Source of the DNA: Myrica gale
Lineage: Eukaryota; Streptophyta; Magnoliopsida; Fagales; Myricaceae
Direction: 5' to 3'
Assembly (NCBI GenBank): GCA_963930655.1
Contig: OZ005607.1
Location: forward strand, 10,370,874-10,434,873
Length of the DNA stretch: 64,000 bases
Of the stretch, positions 46,364 through 56,428 are shown piece after piece. The position numbers and the translations under genes are program-made. The notes below the pieces were generated by a model. The model worked only from the letters and a program-made list of their open reading frames with translations. It had not been told where the DNA came from and made no database searches. Every line of letters begins with the position of its first letter. Position 1 is the first letter of the stretch.

Positions 46364-47802
46364 AGGGTTAATATATACACGTGCCCCTGTGGTATAACAT
46401 TTTCCTGAATATGCCCTAGGGTAATTTTTGTTGTCCCGCTGCCCCTGTGGTGATGTACCTTTCCCAACAATATCTCTCCGTCCATATTCCGTCTCCAAAC
46501 TAACGGGAAATGCTGAGCTGTCAAAAAATCACACGTCATAACCAATAAGAAGATGACACGTGCTCTATTTGCTGACTGGGCATATAACCTAGTGACAAAT
46601 CGTACAGTCCACAGTGACCAAGCTTTTATTGTTCCTAAATTGCTCATTTCTTAGCGAGATCTTCGCAATAATCTTCCTTCCACCACTCCCTGCCCGGCCT
46701 CCGCTTCGGCTTATTACTGTTATTTTCAACGTCCATTGTCATCCACCAGGAGCCTCCCTCCTGAACATCATCATTCACATTCTCGGCCATTTTCCAGGTC
46801 ATCGTATTTGACCTTCTCACCCAATTTGTTGCACGAAATCAGAACTATGGCGGCCACAAAGCCACAGATGATTGCGGCCCAGGGCTCAACCATGGAGCAA
46901 CCGGCAGTGATCGTCGTGAAACCATCTAGTAGTCCGTTGCACACGTCAGTCACGTTCCAGTGGCCAGAGAGGATTCTCTTGCCAAAGAGAGTGGTGAGAG
47001 CCGCGGTACACCCGGCAAGGGTAGTGGTCACGACAGTTCCACCGACGACGCTCCATTGAAGAGTGACGGACCGGCCCGCGTGGTTGAACCTGACGATTCT
47101 TGGGCCTCCAATATAGGCACCCCAGAGGCCGACAATGCCTCCGACAAGGTGAACGACTCCAAAGCTGGCGAAATCGATGACGTCGGAGCCAAACAAAAGG
47201 TTTTCCAGTGTTGAAGGCGCTGGCCCAACGAGACCAAATTCAGTGAGCATGATGTTTGTGTATGATGTTCATGGTGTCCAGTGTTGAAAGTTTGAGCATG
47301 ATGTTCAAGTTGTTTTTGGCACGAACCGAACTCGCGCAGAGCATCGCGAAACCGAGCTGCTTGGAGAAGACGAGGTAGGTTGCGACCCCTATAGATCCCA
47401 TGACCTCTTTCTCTCTCCACTTGTTTAAAGCAGTCGTTAATGGAGGCGGAGACCACCATTGATGCAGAGGGGGTTCTGTTCGAGCCGAAGAGGGGGTTCA
47501 TTTTCATGTTGGTTGATTTTAAGGGCATTTATGTAAACTGCCATAGGGAGAGTGACGTGGATATATATATAGGTGTAAATTTTTTTTCCAGTCAGCGGTT
47601 AAGGACACGTGTTGAAGTTTAATTGGATATGGCGTGATCAATTGGTCCACGTCAAAAATTTCCGTCTAAAAATAGATGGAATGTTGGCGGAAGGATAAAA
47701 CGGGAAAAATAGATGTACCTCAGGGGTAGCGGGACAACAAAAATTACTCTAGGGGTATTTCTGAGAAAATGTTAAACCTCAGGGACACGCGTGTATATTA
47801 AA
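46364..47802. mobile_element. Pack-MULE carrying AMT1 fragments, about 1.4 kb
   Basis: The outer 130-200 bp on each side are inverted copies. From the left they read AGGGTTAATATATACACG, TATAACATTTTCC, GTAATTTTTGTTGTCCCGCT and GCCCCTGTGG. The right side reads the same order on the opposite strand. The interior holds pieces of an ammonium transporter gene on the minus strand. Both junctions lie at T-runs, so a 9-bp target duplication made of T residues is possible but not provable. Captured coding sequence between Mutator-type terminal repeats defines a Pack-MULE. Confidence 0.82.
46797..47387 (-). pseudogene. AMT1-type ammonium transporter fragments
   Basis: The first piece (47387-47291) reads [20 protein letters not shown] and [11 protein letters not shown], matching an early membrane segment of AMT1 high-affinity ammonium transporters. 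The second (about 47208-46797) reads [35 protein letters not shown], then jumps from RSVTLQ to WSVVGG and continues [36 protein letters not shown] and [17 protein letters not shown]. Family members have about 35-40 more residues at the jump and a large block between the two pieces, so most of the transporter is absent. It cannot encode a working channel. It might make a short chimeric peptide or antisense RNA if transcribed. Confidence 0.88.
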
Positions 47803-48325
47803 CTTTTTTTTAATATGGTAAAATTTGTGTAACGAATAGTGGGCTCTAGACGTTTCCAATTCATATCGGAGAGAAAATATAAAACTCCCGAAAAATTCAC
47901 TTCCAATGCGGAACTTCCCGAGTCGTTGCCCAACTCCCCAAGCGCGTTTTTTTAAATTCATAGCCGTTGACTAACAGGTAATGAATTAGCACTCGAGCGG
48001 TGATCGCCTGCTGTCACTTTCCCTAGTTTCTCCAAATGGCAGTATCCTATTCGTTTAATTAAATACATTTATTGTGGGCCAGACGATCGCGTGGATCACC
48101 GCTAAAATTTCGTTTTTTTGTTGCTGTAATGTGTAAACCTTAAGTGGGAACGCGTAACTGCGTAAGCATTGCGGGTCCCGTGCGCACGATGTGGGACCCT
48201 TCTAAGAGGCACTGACTGTCGCTTTAAACGGTGATAAAAGAGACGTCCGTGATCTGATACTGTCACCGGCTTGTAATACAAAAGCAAATTAAAAAAGGGA
48301 GAAAGGAAAAACCGGTCCCTAAAGG
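47803..48325. other. Spacer, no gene
   Basis: Non-coding sequence between the Pack-MULE and a MITE. It contains no recognised repeat and no supported frame. Confidence 0.5.
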
Positions 48326-48533
48326 CTATGTTTGTATTATGTTTTGAGATATATTTTTGTGTTTGTGTTTTTTCGAAAGTAGTGTAACTTTTTTTGGGAT
48401 TGATGAAAAGTGTGTTAAAAGATGTTGAAATTTGTAAAAAGTTATTGAGATTGGTGAAAAGGTATTGAAATTAATGAAAAAGTGAGAAGAAAACGTTTTG
48501 AAAACGTTTTGAAACATGAAACAAACATATCCT
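48326..48533. mobile_element. MITE-like element
   Basis: About 205 bp bounded by GGCTATGTTTGT on the left and a complementary ACAAACATATCC on the right, with GTGAAAAG/TATTGA-type internal repeats. This layout fits a MITE, but no clear target duplication was seen. Similar internal words occur at 32.4-32.7 kb. Confidence 0.55.
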
Positions 48534-49165
48534 CATTCTTCTCGGCGACCAATACAAAGATCTGACAGTAAAATCACGTAAACCAATAATCGCACGCCAC
48601 GTCAACAGAACAGTGCTTGATCGACACTTATAAGGACAAAATGAGGAATGGTTCGTATTTTTCTTTTATTCTTAAATTATTTTTTTGAAAAGAATCCAAC
48701 GATTAATTTTAAAAATAAGCTATACACACTTCAAGATGCTGAGCTAAAAAACCTAAAAAGAACTCGACACCGTACATTTCTGCAAAATCCTCCCGTTTTA
48801 TTCGAGTTGACCAAACGAACTGCTGACCAACTGACGTGGCGACTCCCAATAAATCTCGCCCGATTTTGGCCCCTTCAATTTCCAAAACGTTCCTACCGTC
48901 TGCCACGCGGCAGATTTTAATTGAGTAGAAATTTTGTCGAATAGTACAGCTATTAACACGACGAAGAAACCCTAAAATATATATTAAAAAAAAGCACAGG
49001 CCGAAGACAAAAAGCCAAGCATTGAGCTCTTCTGCTCATAATACTCTAAAAAAAAAGATTTTTCCTCTGTTCTGCATTTTATGATTGGGTTTTTGGGTCC
49101 CTGTTTCGGGCTCTGTTTTTCTGTGGATATCTAAGTGAGAAGGAGTAGGGGCGAGACAAGCAATC
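48534..49165 (+). promoter_or_regulatory. Probable promoter and leader of the PBL kinase gene
   Basis: This is the region directly upstream of the kinase ATG. It contains ACGT-core motifs (CCACGTCAAC near 48597 and CTGACGTGGC near 48831). The A-rich stretch before 49000 and the T/C-rich leader at 49050-49110 are usual for plant promoters and 5' leaders. A definite TATA box or start site could not be assigned. Confidence 0.4.
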
Positions 49166-52100
49166 ATGGGTTGCTTTCGCTGCACAGGAAAATCGAGAAA
49201 CGGGTCAGAGGACGAGGACGATAATTATATCAGCAATAGAAATAAGCCCAACAATCGAAACGCTTCAGGTAGGCCTGCATTTCATTTTGATCAAGTTTCT
49301 TTCGCTTCATCTCGATCCTTTTTTGTACTCTTTCTACTGAGAAAAGAAAATACTTTTTTTTGGTTACTTCTCAAAATTTTCTGGTCTGGCGATAATCTAT
49401 TTGCGACTGTGTTTCCTATCTAATTCGGTTATCATCATTTTCTACTTTGTCCAGTATAGTGGACCTATGCTTCATTTAAAAGTTTTCCTTTATAAATGTC
49501 TCGAATTTGAACTTTTCATATTAGTTTTGATGAGGTTGGTGAACTGAACGCTCTAGAAAGGCTGAATTTTTGGTCTCGGGGAGATAGGTGTGAGATTTTA
49601 GAGTTTTAGTTATTTCTCCCTTCTGATTTGGGTCTTGAGTTAGTGTGATTTCTCAAAATTGTATTTGAAGTGCTAAATTGGTTTTGTGTTTTTCACACTT
49701 TTCTGCTAATACTCTTTTTTGTTTGTTTGCTGCCATGCTCGCAAAGGTCCATTCAAAGCCGATCTTTTTTTCCATGAGCGTTGGTTTTGTCATTTTGTGT
49801 CATTTGTTTGCTTTTCTCAACTCCTTGTTTTATAAAATATTATCCCACAACTATGTTGTTGGTTTCTGCTCACTATATGTTTCATTTGATGTCATTCTTG
49901 CTCTCTATCTAGCTGTGTGTATGTGCGCGCCCCATGTGTGCGTGTCCGGCTTATGTCCTCTTGTGCATGCGTCTTAGGTGCACTGAAAGTCAACCCAAAT
50001 CTGGATGTGGAAAAGGAGATGGTGTCTAAAGATGACCAATTAGCTCTGGATGTAGATGGTTTGAATTTGGAACAGGAGGTTTCAAAAGATGGAAAAACCA
50101 ATGGAAAGGGGGCAGAGAGATTTACCTTTCATGAATTAGCAGTCCCAACTGGGAATTTTCGGTCAGACTGCTTTCTGGGTGAAGGAGGTTTTGGAAAAGT
50201 TTATAAGGTGCACTTGGAGAAAATCGATCAGGTTTGTTCCATTTAATCTGATTACAGAAGTTCTTCATCGAACCATGACTAAAAGTGCGATAGTCAACAA
50301 GCCTGGAAAACAGAACAGATTGTAAAACCCTGCACGACTCATATATCCAACAGATCCAAGTTGTGAATTTTTATTTCTACTCTTTAACATATTTATCGTA
50401 AGTAAGATTTAGTGTTGTACATTGTTTTATGCTCCAGGCAACCATAGGTGCCTTGTTATTATTGTGTTTCTATATATGTGATACTCCCAAGTTTCTATAT
50501 GATTTGTTTCGTGCTTTTATTCATGTAGTACCCTGCTGGTAGTACCTGAATATTTTTTACTTTGTTTGGTGTAGGATGTTGCTATCAAGCAACTTGACCG
50601 TAATGGATGCCAAGGAGTCAGGGAGTTTGTTGTTGAAGTTAAGACATTAAGTCAAGCGGACCATCCTAATCTTGTAAAATTGATTGGTTTTTGTGCTGAG
50701 GGTGATCAGAGGCTACTGGTTTATGAGTATATGCCATTAGGATCATTGGAAAACCATTTGCACGGTACTTAATTTTTTTGACACATCTCTCTTTCTGATA
50801 TTCCTTCTGGGGTTATCAGTCTAACTTTTTAGCATTTTGGGTCATCTATCCGAATCATATCGTGGTTTTTCCCCCTCTGATGCCAGATCTTCAACCTCAT
50901 TTGGAAGTACTTGACTGGAATATGAGAATGAAAATTGCAGCTGGTGCCGCAAGGGGCTTGGAGTATTTGCATGACAAAATGATACCACCCATTATATACC
51001 GTGATCTTAAGTGCTCAAACATTTTGCTTGGTGAAGGGTATCATCCGAAGTTATCTGATTTCGGATTGGCCAAAGTAGGTCCAAGTGGGGATCAGACCCA
51101 TGTTTCCACAAGGGTTATGGGCACATATGGGTACTGTGCACCAGATTATGCGATGACGGGCCAGTTAACATTTAAATCAGATATATACAGCTTTGGAGTT
51201 GTTCTTTTGGAGCTCATTACGGGAAGGAAAGCAATTGACTATACACGAACTTCAAGGGAGACAAATCTGGTTACATGGGTAAGATAACTTTGTTATATCA
51301 CTTGCCAAAAAAAACTTTTAACAATAATTTTTTTTCTGTTGACATTAGTGTTGGTTGACTCGAATTATCTGTAGTTGTTGTCGTTGTTGATATAATCTGT
51401 GCTAAGCAATATTAGTCACTCGTAGAGCTGTAGTCCGTCACTCTGATCTGCTGATTTAGCGAGCATTTGCTTTGTCTTTATCATTTTCTTGACGTTTGTA
51501 GCTGTGTGTTGGCTGTCCCAGTGTCATCACTTGAGGTGTACAAGTAGCAGGATACCTGGCAGTCGAGAGAACTAGTTGGTTAATGTAACTATTGCTTTTT
51601 AAGGAGGGCCATCCTTAGTTCAGCAGATCCATTATTACTTCAACTTCATGTAGAAACTAGCTGATCAAATTACGTGCTTAAGTTTTTTTGTCCTCACTTT
51701 TAAGGATCATGCCAGAATATCTTGATTATGTATATTTGAACTTACTGGAACAGAGGAAAAAAGATAACTTGTTAATGCATAACTCAAGTATATCAAAAGA
51801 TCTTCTATCCCTCCCTGCCCCAAGGCCCACAAATCAAGGAAGAGAAGTCCCAGCAAAACCAGCAGTTTATACTTCCATTGTAACAACTGTGATCAAAACA
51901 GGAAGTAATAAGTGGAACTCTTACAAAGTACCAGCCGACCTTGGTCTGTGTTAAACTCCCAGTTGATGAATTCCTATCAAGTGGGAAATGCAATTCAACA
52001 TGTTCACTTAGGTTTTCAAATCTTGTGAAAATCTCAAATGTGGTGAAAAGATATTTACTCAGGTTCTTTTTTCTAGATCACGTGCATATAGCCTTATACA

Positions 52101-52547
52101 ATGAACCGTGCATGTTAGTATGTGTTGTCATCCATTCTTGACTTTCTCAAAGCGTATATTTTCAATCGTTGTCCAAAAATATATTGTTGATCAAGCTAAT
52201 GGGTGTGATGTATTTGGATTTGCTTGCAGGCAAGGCCTTTGTTCAAAGACAGGAAGAAATTCTCTCAAATGGTTGATCCCCTTCTCCAAGGCAAATATCC
52301 TGTGAGAGGCTTGTACCAAGGCCTTGCTATTGCTGCAATGTGCATTCAGGAGCAGCCTAATATGCGACCACTCATCGCAGATGTGGTTACAGCTCTAAAC
52401 TACCTTTCTTCGCACAAATATGATCCCCAAATCCATCCGGTTCAAAACTCTCGGAGGAGCCCTTCTCCTCCTAAAGGTAGAAGGGACAATAATAAAAGAC
52501 AAGTTGCAGGAGATGGACCAGAGAGTGAGACTGAGTTGGATGATTAA
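49166..52547 (+). CDS. PBL/RLCK VII receptor-like cytoplasmic kinase
   Basis: A cytoplasmic serine/threonine kinase of the PBS1-like group, which relays signals from cell-surface receptors. Five exons: 49166-49268, 49978-50231, 50575-50764, 50887-51278, 52230-52547; 1257 nt, 418 aa, all in phase. The start MGCFRC gives an N-myristoylation and palmitoylation site, so membrane attachment is likely. The kinase domain begins at ERFTFHEL, with the Gly-rich loop GEGGFGKVY, Lys124 (VAIKQLD), catalytic Asp222 (YRDLKCSN) and DFG at 240-242. The activation segment [20 protein letters not shown] has Asp269 where nearly all relatives have Glu (the APE motif). The C-terminal part ([20 protein letters not shown] and beyond) and the acidic end ETELDD are normal for the PBL5/PBL7-like clade. 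Tail-only insertions lie in and beyond its 3' untranslated region. Confidence 0.93.
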
Positions 52548-52585
52548 GTTAACAATGAAGCGGGTTGATACCTTTTGCTCTGTTC

Positions 52586-52637
52586 ATATATAGTCTACCT
52601 AGTTACTTATCAAAAAAATATATAGTCTACCTAGTTA
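52586..52637 (+). mobile_element. Tail-only retroposon insertion (12-bp insert, 20-bp duplications)
   Basis: Exact 20-bp direct repeats at 52586-52605 and 52618-52637 flank CTTATC and six A residues. The position, 39 bp after the kinase stop codon, is within its probable 3' untranslated region. The duplication ends in TTA, which would also continue the TTACTTATC-type ending seen in many plant SINEs, so the 5' junction shows possible microhomology. Confidence 0.75.
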
Positions 52638-52795
52638 TCAAATTTTGCATCATAGAAGATAACAGGTGCAGCTTTGAACGGTAATCTTTACACTTAGCGA
52701 ATTTATGCCTTCATCTCTCACTTCTTTCTTGGATGTACATGTGAGCTCGGGTTCTTGTACGTAAGATGCCTCAGTTTAGGAATTATATATTCTCA

Positions 52796-52844
52796 TTTTT
52801 ATAGGTCAGCCTTCTTATCAAAATTTTTTTTATAGGTCAGCCTT
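52796..52844 (+). mobile_element. Tail-only retroposon insertion (13-bp insert, 18-bp duplications)
   Basis: Exact 18-bp direct repeats at 52796-52813 and 52827-52844 flank CTTATCAAAATTT. The core CTTATCAAAA is the same as in the insertion 200 bp upstream, which points to the same source element. Confidence 0.72.
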
Positions 52845-55800
52845 AATTTGCCTAATAATGGCTTCTCTTCGCATGATCTTGCTGTGTTCTCTTTTACAGC
52901 CATTTTAAAGTTATTGGGCATCTGTTGCCAACTCCACTTTCATTTTCAGTAGCTGTTATCCTACAAATTACAGGTGTGAAGTTTGAACATAATATTATCA
53001 TTTCCTTGGTGGTTTAAGGGCAGTAACCTCAAAATTGAAACTTTGGAGAGAATATTTCTAATGGTTTTATTGTTTAGAGATAGAAAAATAGTTACAGTGA
53101 GCATTGATAGGTAGATTATATGGGAATTGTTCGTTATGAAACACTGCAAACATCAGTTTCTTGTTCGCGCAGAGACAGCAAGTACATATTAGTGCATTCA
53201 GGAGCAGCAAGTACTTCCCGTCGCATGTATCAAAATCTCTCTTGTAAATTCTGTACAACTTATTTCACTACGTGAAGCAAGCTACCATCTTGTCTTATGC
53301 TTTTATTATGTTTATATTGTGTTTTTCGAATTCTTCACGAGCATAAAATGAGCACTCGGAATGTCATGTCAGAACTGTTACTCAGGGAAATACATTACAA
53401 CCCGGGTTCATCTTTGGCTAGGTGCATTAAGTTTGTATGCATAACTAGAATCAGGTTTTGACACGTCAGAATAGGGGGAGAGAGAGGGAGAGGGCTGTTG
53501 GGATGAAACCCCCATCGCATTCAGACTGCGGTAGGGTTTTGCTCCTCAACAGTCTATCCACTACCAGCGCGATCTCAGATCAGGCCAATCGATGACTTTT
53601 CATAAACAAGGTACAATGCTCATCTGAATTTCACCAAAACCAGCAACTCATAGGAAACACATGAAAATTCCTTTGGCTCTCTCTCTCTCTCTCCTCAACT
53701 TTTTTCGGTCAACAGATTTTCACGGTCAATATAAGCTTAGATTAGATAAAAGGAAAATTTAAAAATAACTGCTAAAACATTTCTGAATTTTTAAAATTGA
53801 TAAATTACTTTCCGAGTTTAGATTATTGTTTACAGTATTATCTCTTGTCACATTTTCGTTAGATTATGTTTGCAACATTATCCCTTGTCACAATATTTTC
53901 GTCTAGATTTTTAACTGATTTAATTACGGCACACGGCCAAGAAAAAAAAAAGATTTAATTACGGCACACCAGGTATCATGTGGCATGCCACATATCATAA
54001 AAATAAATATAATTTTTTATTTAATTTATAAATTTTGTTATCTTTAATTTTTTTTTATTTAATTTTTCAGTGGTGTCTTATATGTCAACCACATATCGAT
54101 CTTGCTGAATTATATGCTAAAAGGCCAATATTTTCATTGTCTTCATACTAGTCTAGGTTAGCTCGTATTGATCACACAAGAAGTTCAAAGTTAATTTCTC
54201 CAGTGCAAACAATTTCTTGCAGCTATCTCCACATCTATGTGCTTGGAGGCTGCACTGCTAGAAGTTTGCGGTAACATTGAACCCAACTTATGCGAATATC
54301 GAGTCAGGTCTGTCTGAACTTAGTATACGTGAATGTGTGCCTAGATTTCTCTCGTTATCGAAAAAATACTATTCCTGAAAATTAGGCTAAGATTTTGAAA
54401 TTGTACCCGGCTTTCCTATAAATCTTACATTATATTTAATGTTTAGTCACTATAACTGTTTCATATGGTATGAGAGTTAAAAATCTTTAACTGAATATAT
54501 ATCTGACTTTACATTTTACCTTAATTGTAATCAAATATTAAATTGTAATCAAATATTAAAAATACTTTTAAAAATAGAATCTATATCTCCCTAACAACTT
54601 AAACTTTTAAAACAAATATTAGTACTATACAAAAAATGGACAAATAATTCTCGTATTATTTGATTTATTTAGCACATGTACAATTTTATAGTAATAGGAG
54701 CTGTACACTAGACATTAAATACAATGTAAGATTTGTAAGAATATTAGTCATAAGATTTCAAGAACTTATCCTAACCCTAAAAGAAATAAATAGCGGAATG
54801 CAAATCGAAAGAACTCATAACCGCATGAGTAAAAATGTATCAAAATTGAAAGAACATGTGCAAAGTGTCAAGATCCCCAAATCATATGGGTGCAAAAGAA
54901 TAATTAATCCTAAAATTAATAACGTGTCACGCCTGATTCACATCCACATCATCAATTCTATGAGAAGCAAAACGCGTGGTACAAGTAACAAGAGTGGACT
55001 TTTGGACCCATGAAAGATGGCATGCATTTACACGGTCTTGGAATAACGATAGTTCCCATTCCCTCAATTGCAAAATAATAAGTCTGAATTTTAAAGAATT
55101 TGAATACCTCTATAAACAGGCAATAGTCTGTGAAGAATAGTGCTAAAGATATAATTCGTGTAATAAGATTTACATTTTCCTAATACTTTAAACTTTTTTT
55201 AAAAAATTAATAGTTTTAACAAGTTATTAGTTTCAAGAAAGCTTTTTTCTTTTTCTTATTTATGTTTTTATGTTTTTTTCCCCTTCTTTTTGCTCCTTTC
55301 TTAGTAAGCACAACATGGTACAGAAAATAGACAATGTATCCAAAGGACACCCCAATATCCACGACATTCACATAACCCAGAAAGGATCAACCAAAACAAA
55401 CGCGACACATCATGGACCCACTACATGTAAGATTAAAGTCAAACCTATTTGCGAACTGTCTAAGAACCAGGGGTTTCTCCGCATTCCATATCCATCACCA
55501 CTGGAACAGTGGATCCTATTACCTATATGATACATCTATCATCAGCTGGCCTTTTCAGCAGCCTTTTCTTTCCATATTTTTCAGGCTTATTTACAAATAT
55601 AGTCACGCGGTAATCACTTTTAACAAATTAATCCTCGAGGTACAACTATATGCCAATCCTCTATTTTTCAGATATATAAGTCCTCTTATCAACCAAAAGT
55701 TAGTCCACTAATAAAGATTGAGATTGAGATAAACTATCCGACCTAAAAATACACATCCCAACCCTGACCCCATATTAGTATTCCTTTAGTCCGGCTAACT

Positions 55801-56428
55801 TTTAGTAGACAGAATTACTCATGTATGAAAAATAGACCACAAAGACTAACACGTTCAAATTTGTACATTTGAACCTCGAGGACTGATTTATTAAAAATGA
55901 TTGGACTGCAATAGTAATTAAACCTATTTTCAGCTATTGGTATGCAATTCACACAGATTATTCCCCTAAACATTCCTAATACAGAACTACCAATACGCTT
56001 TTCAAGTAAGAACCGATCATGGAAAAACACATCAAACGTGACAGCTTTATTCACGAAGAGGTTAACCAACTCAGGAAAGGTTTCCACTTTCCATCGATCC
56101 ATCAAATTATACAACAAGGAAACACATTCATAAAAGCATGTTCTGATTCTTTTTCAATTAGATGTTTGTTTTCGATATTACAGCTACAGACAAACCTTCT
56201 CGTGTCAATCTACACCTCAATTCCCCACATTCACCACTAGGGCTAGTCGCATATACGCAAGCTCAGCAGCATTGTCCAGAACCACGGTTAATTAGCAATC
56301 TGCGCTCCAGCTTGTGTTATTGTAAACCCTCAGAAGAATTATCCCCAGAGTCGTGATCTTTACCTACTTTATTGTCAGACCTAAAAATAAAGACAAGCAT
56401 ATATATTCACTGGTACTGGAAAAACAAG
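52845..56428. other. Intergenic region between PBL kinase and PRR7
   Basis: Both neighbouring genes point their 3' ends into this 3.6 kb stretch. It is AT-rich and holds no supported gene. Frames at 54660-55013 and 55270-56240 lack motifs and are open because of composition. The only distinct structure is the tiny insertion at 53917-53969. The right end (about 56100-56428) probably contains the PRR7 3' untranslated region. Confidence 0.5.
53917..53969 (+). mobile_element. Tail-only retroposon insertion (17-bp insert, 18-bp duplications)
   Basis: Exact 18-bp direct repeats at 53917-53934 and 53952-53969 flank GGCCAAG and ten A residues. It has the same layout as the three others, but the bases before the A-run differ, so another source element is likely. 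Confidence 0.72.
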
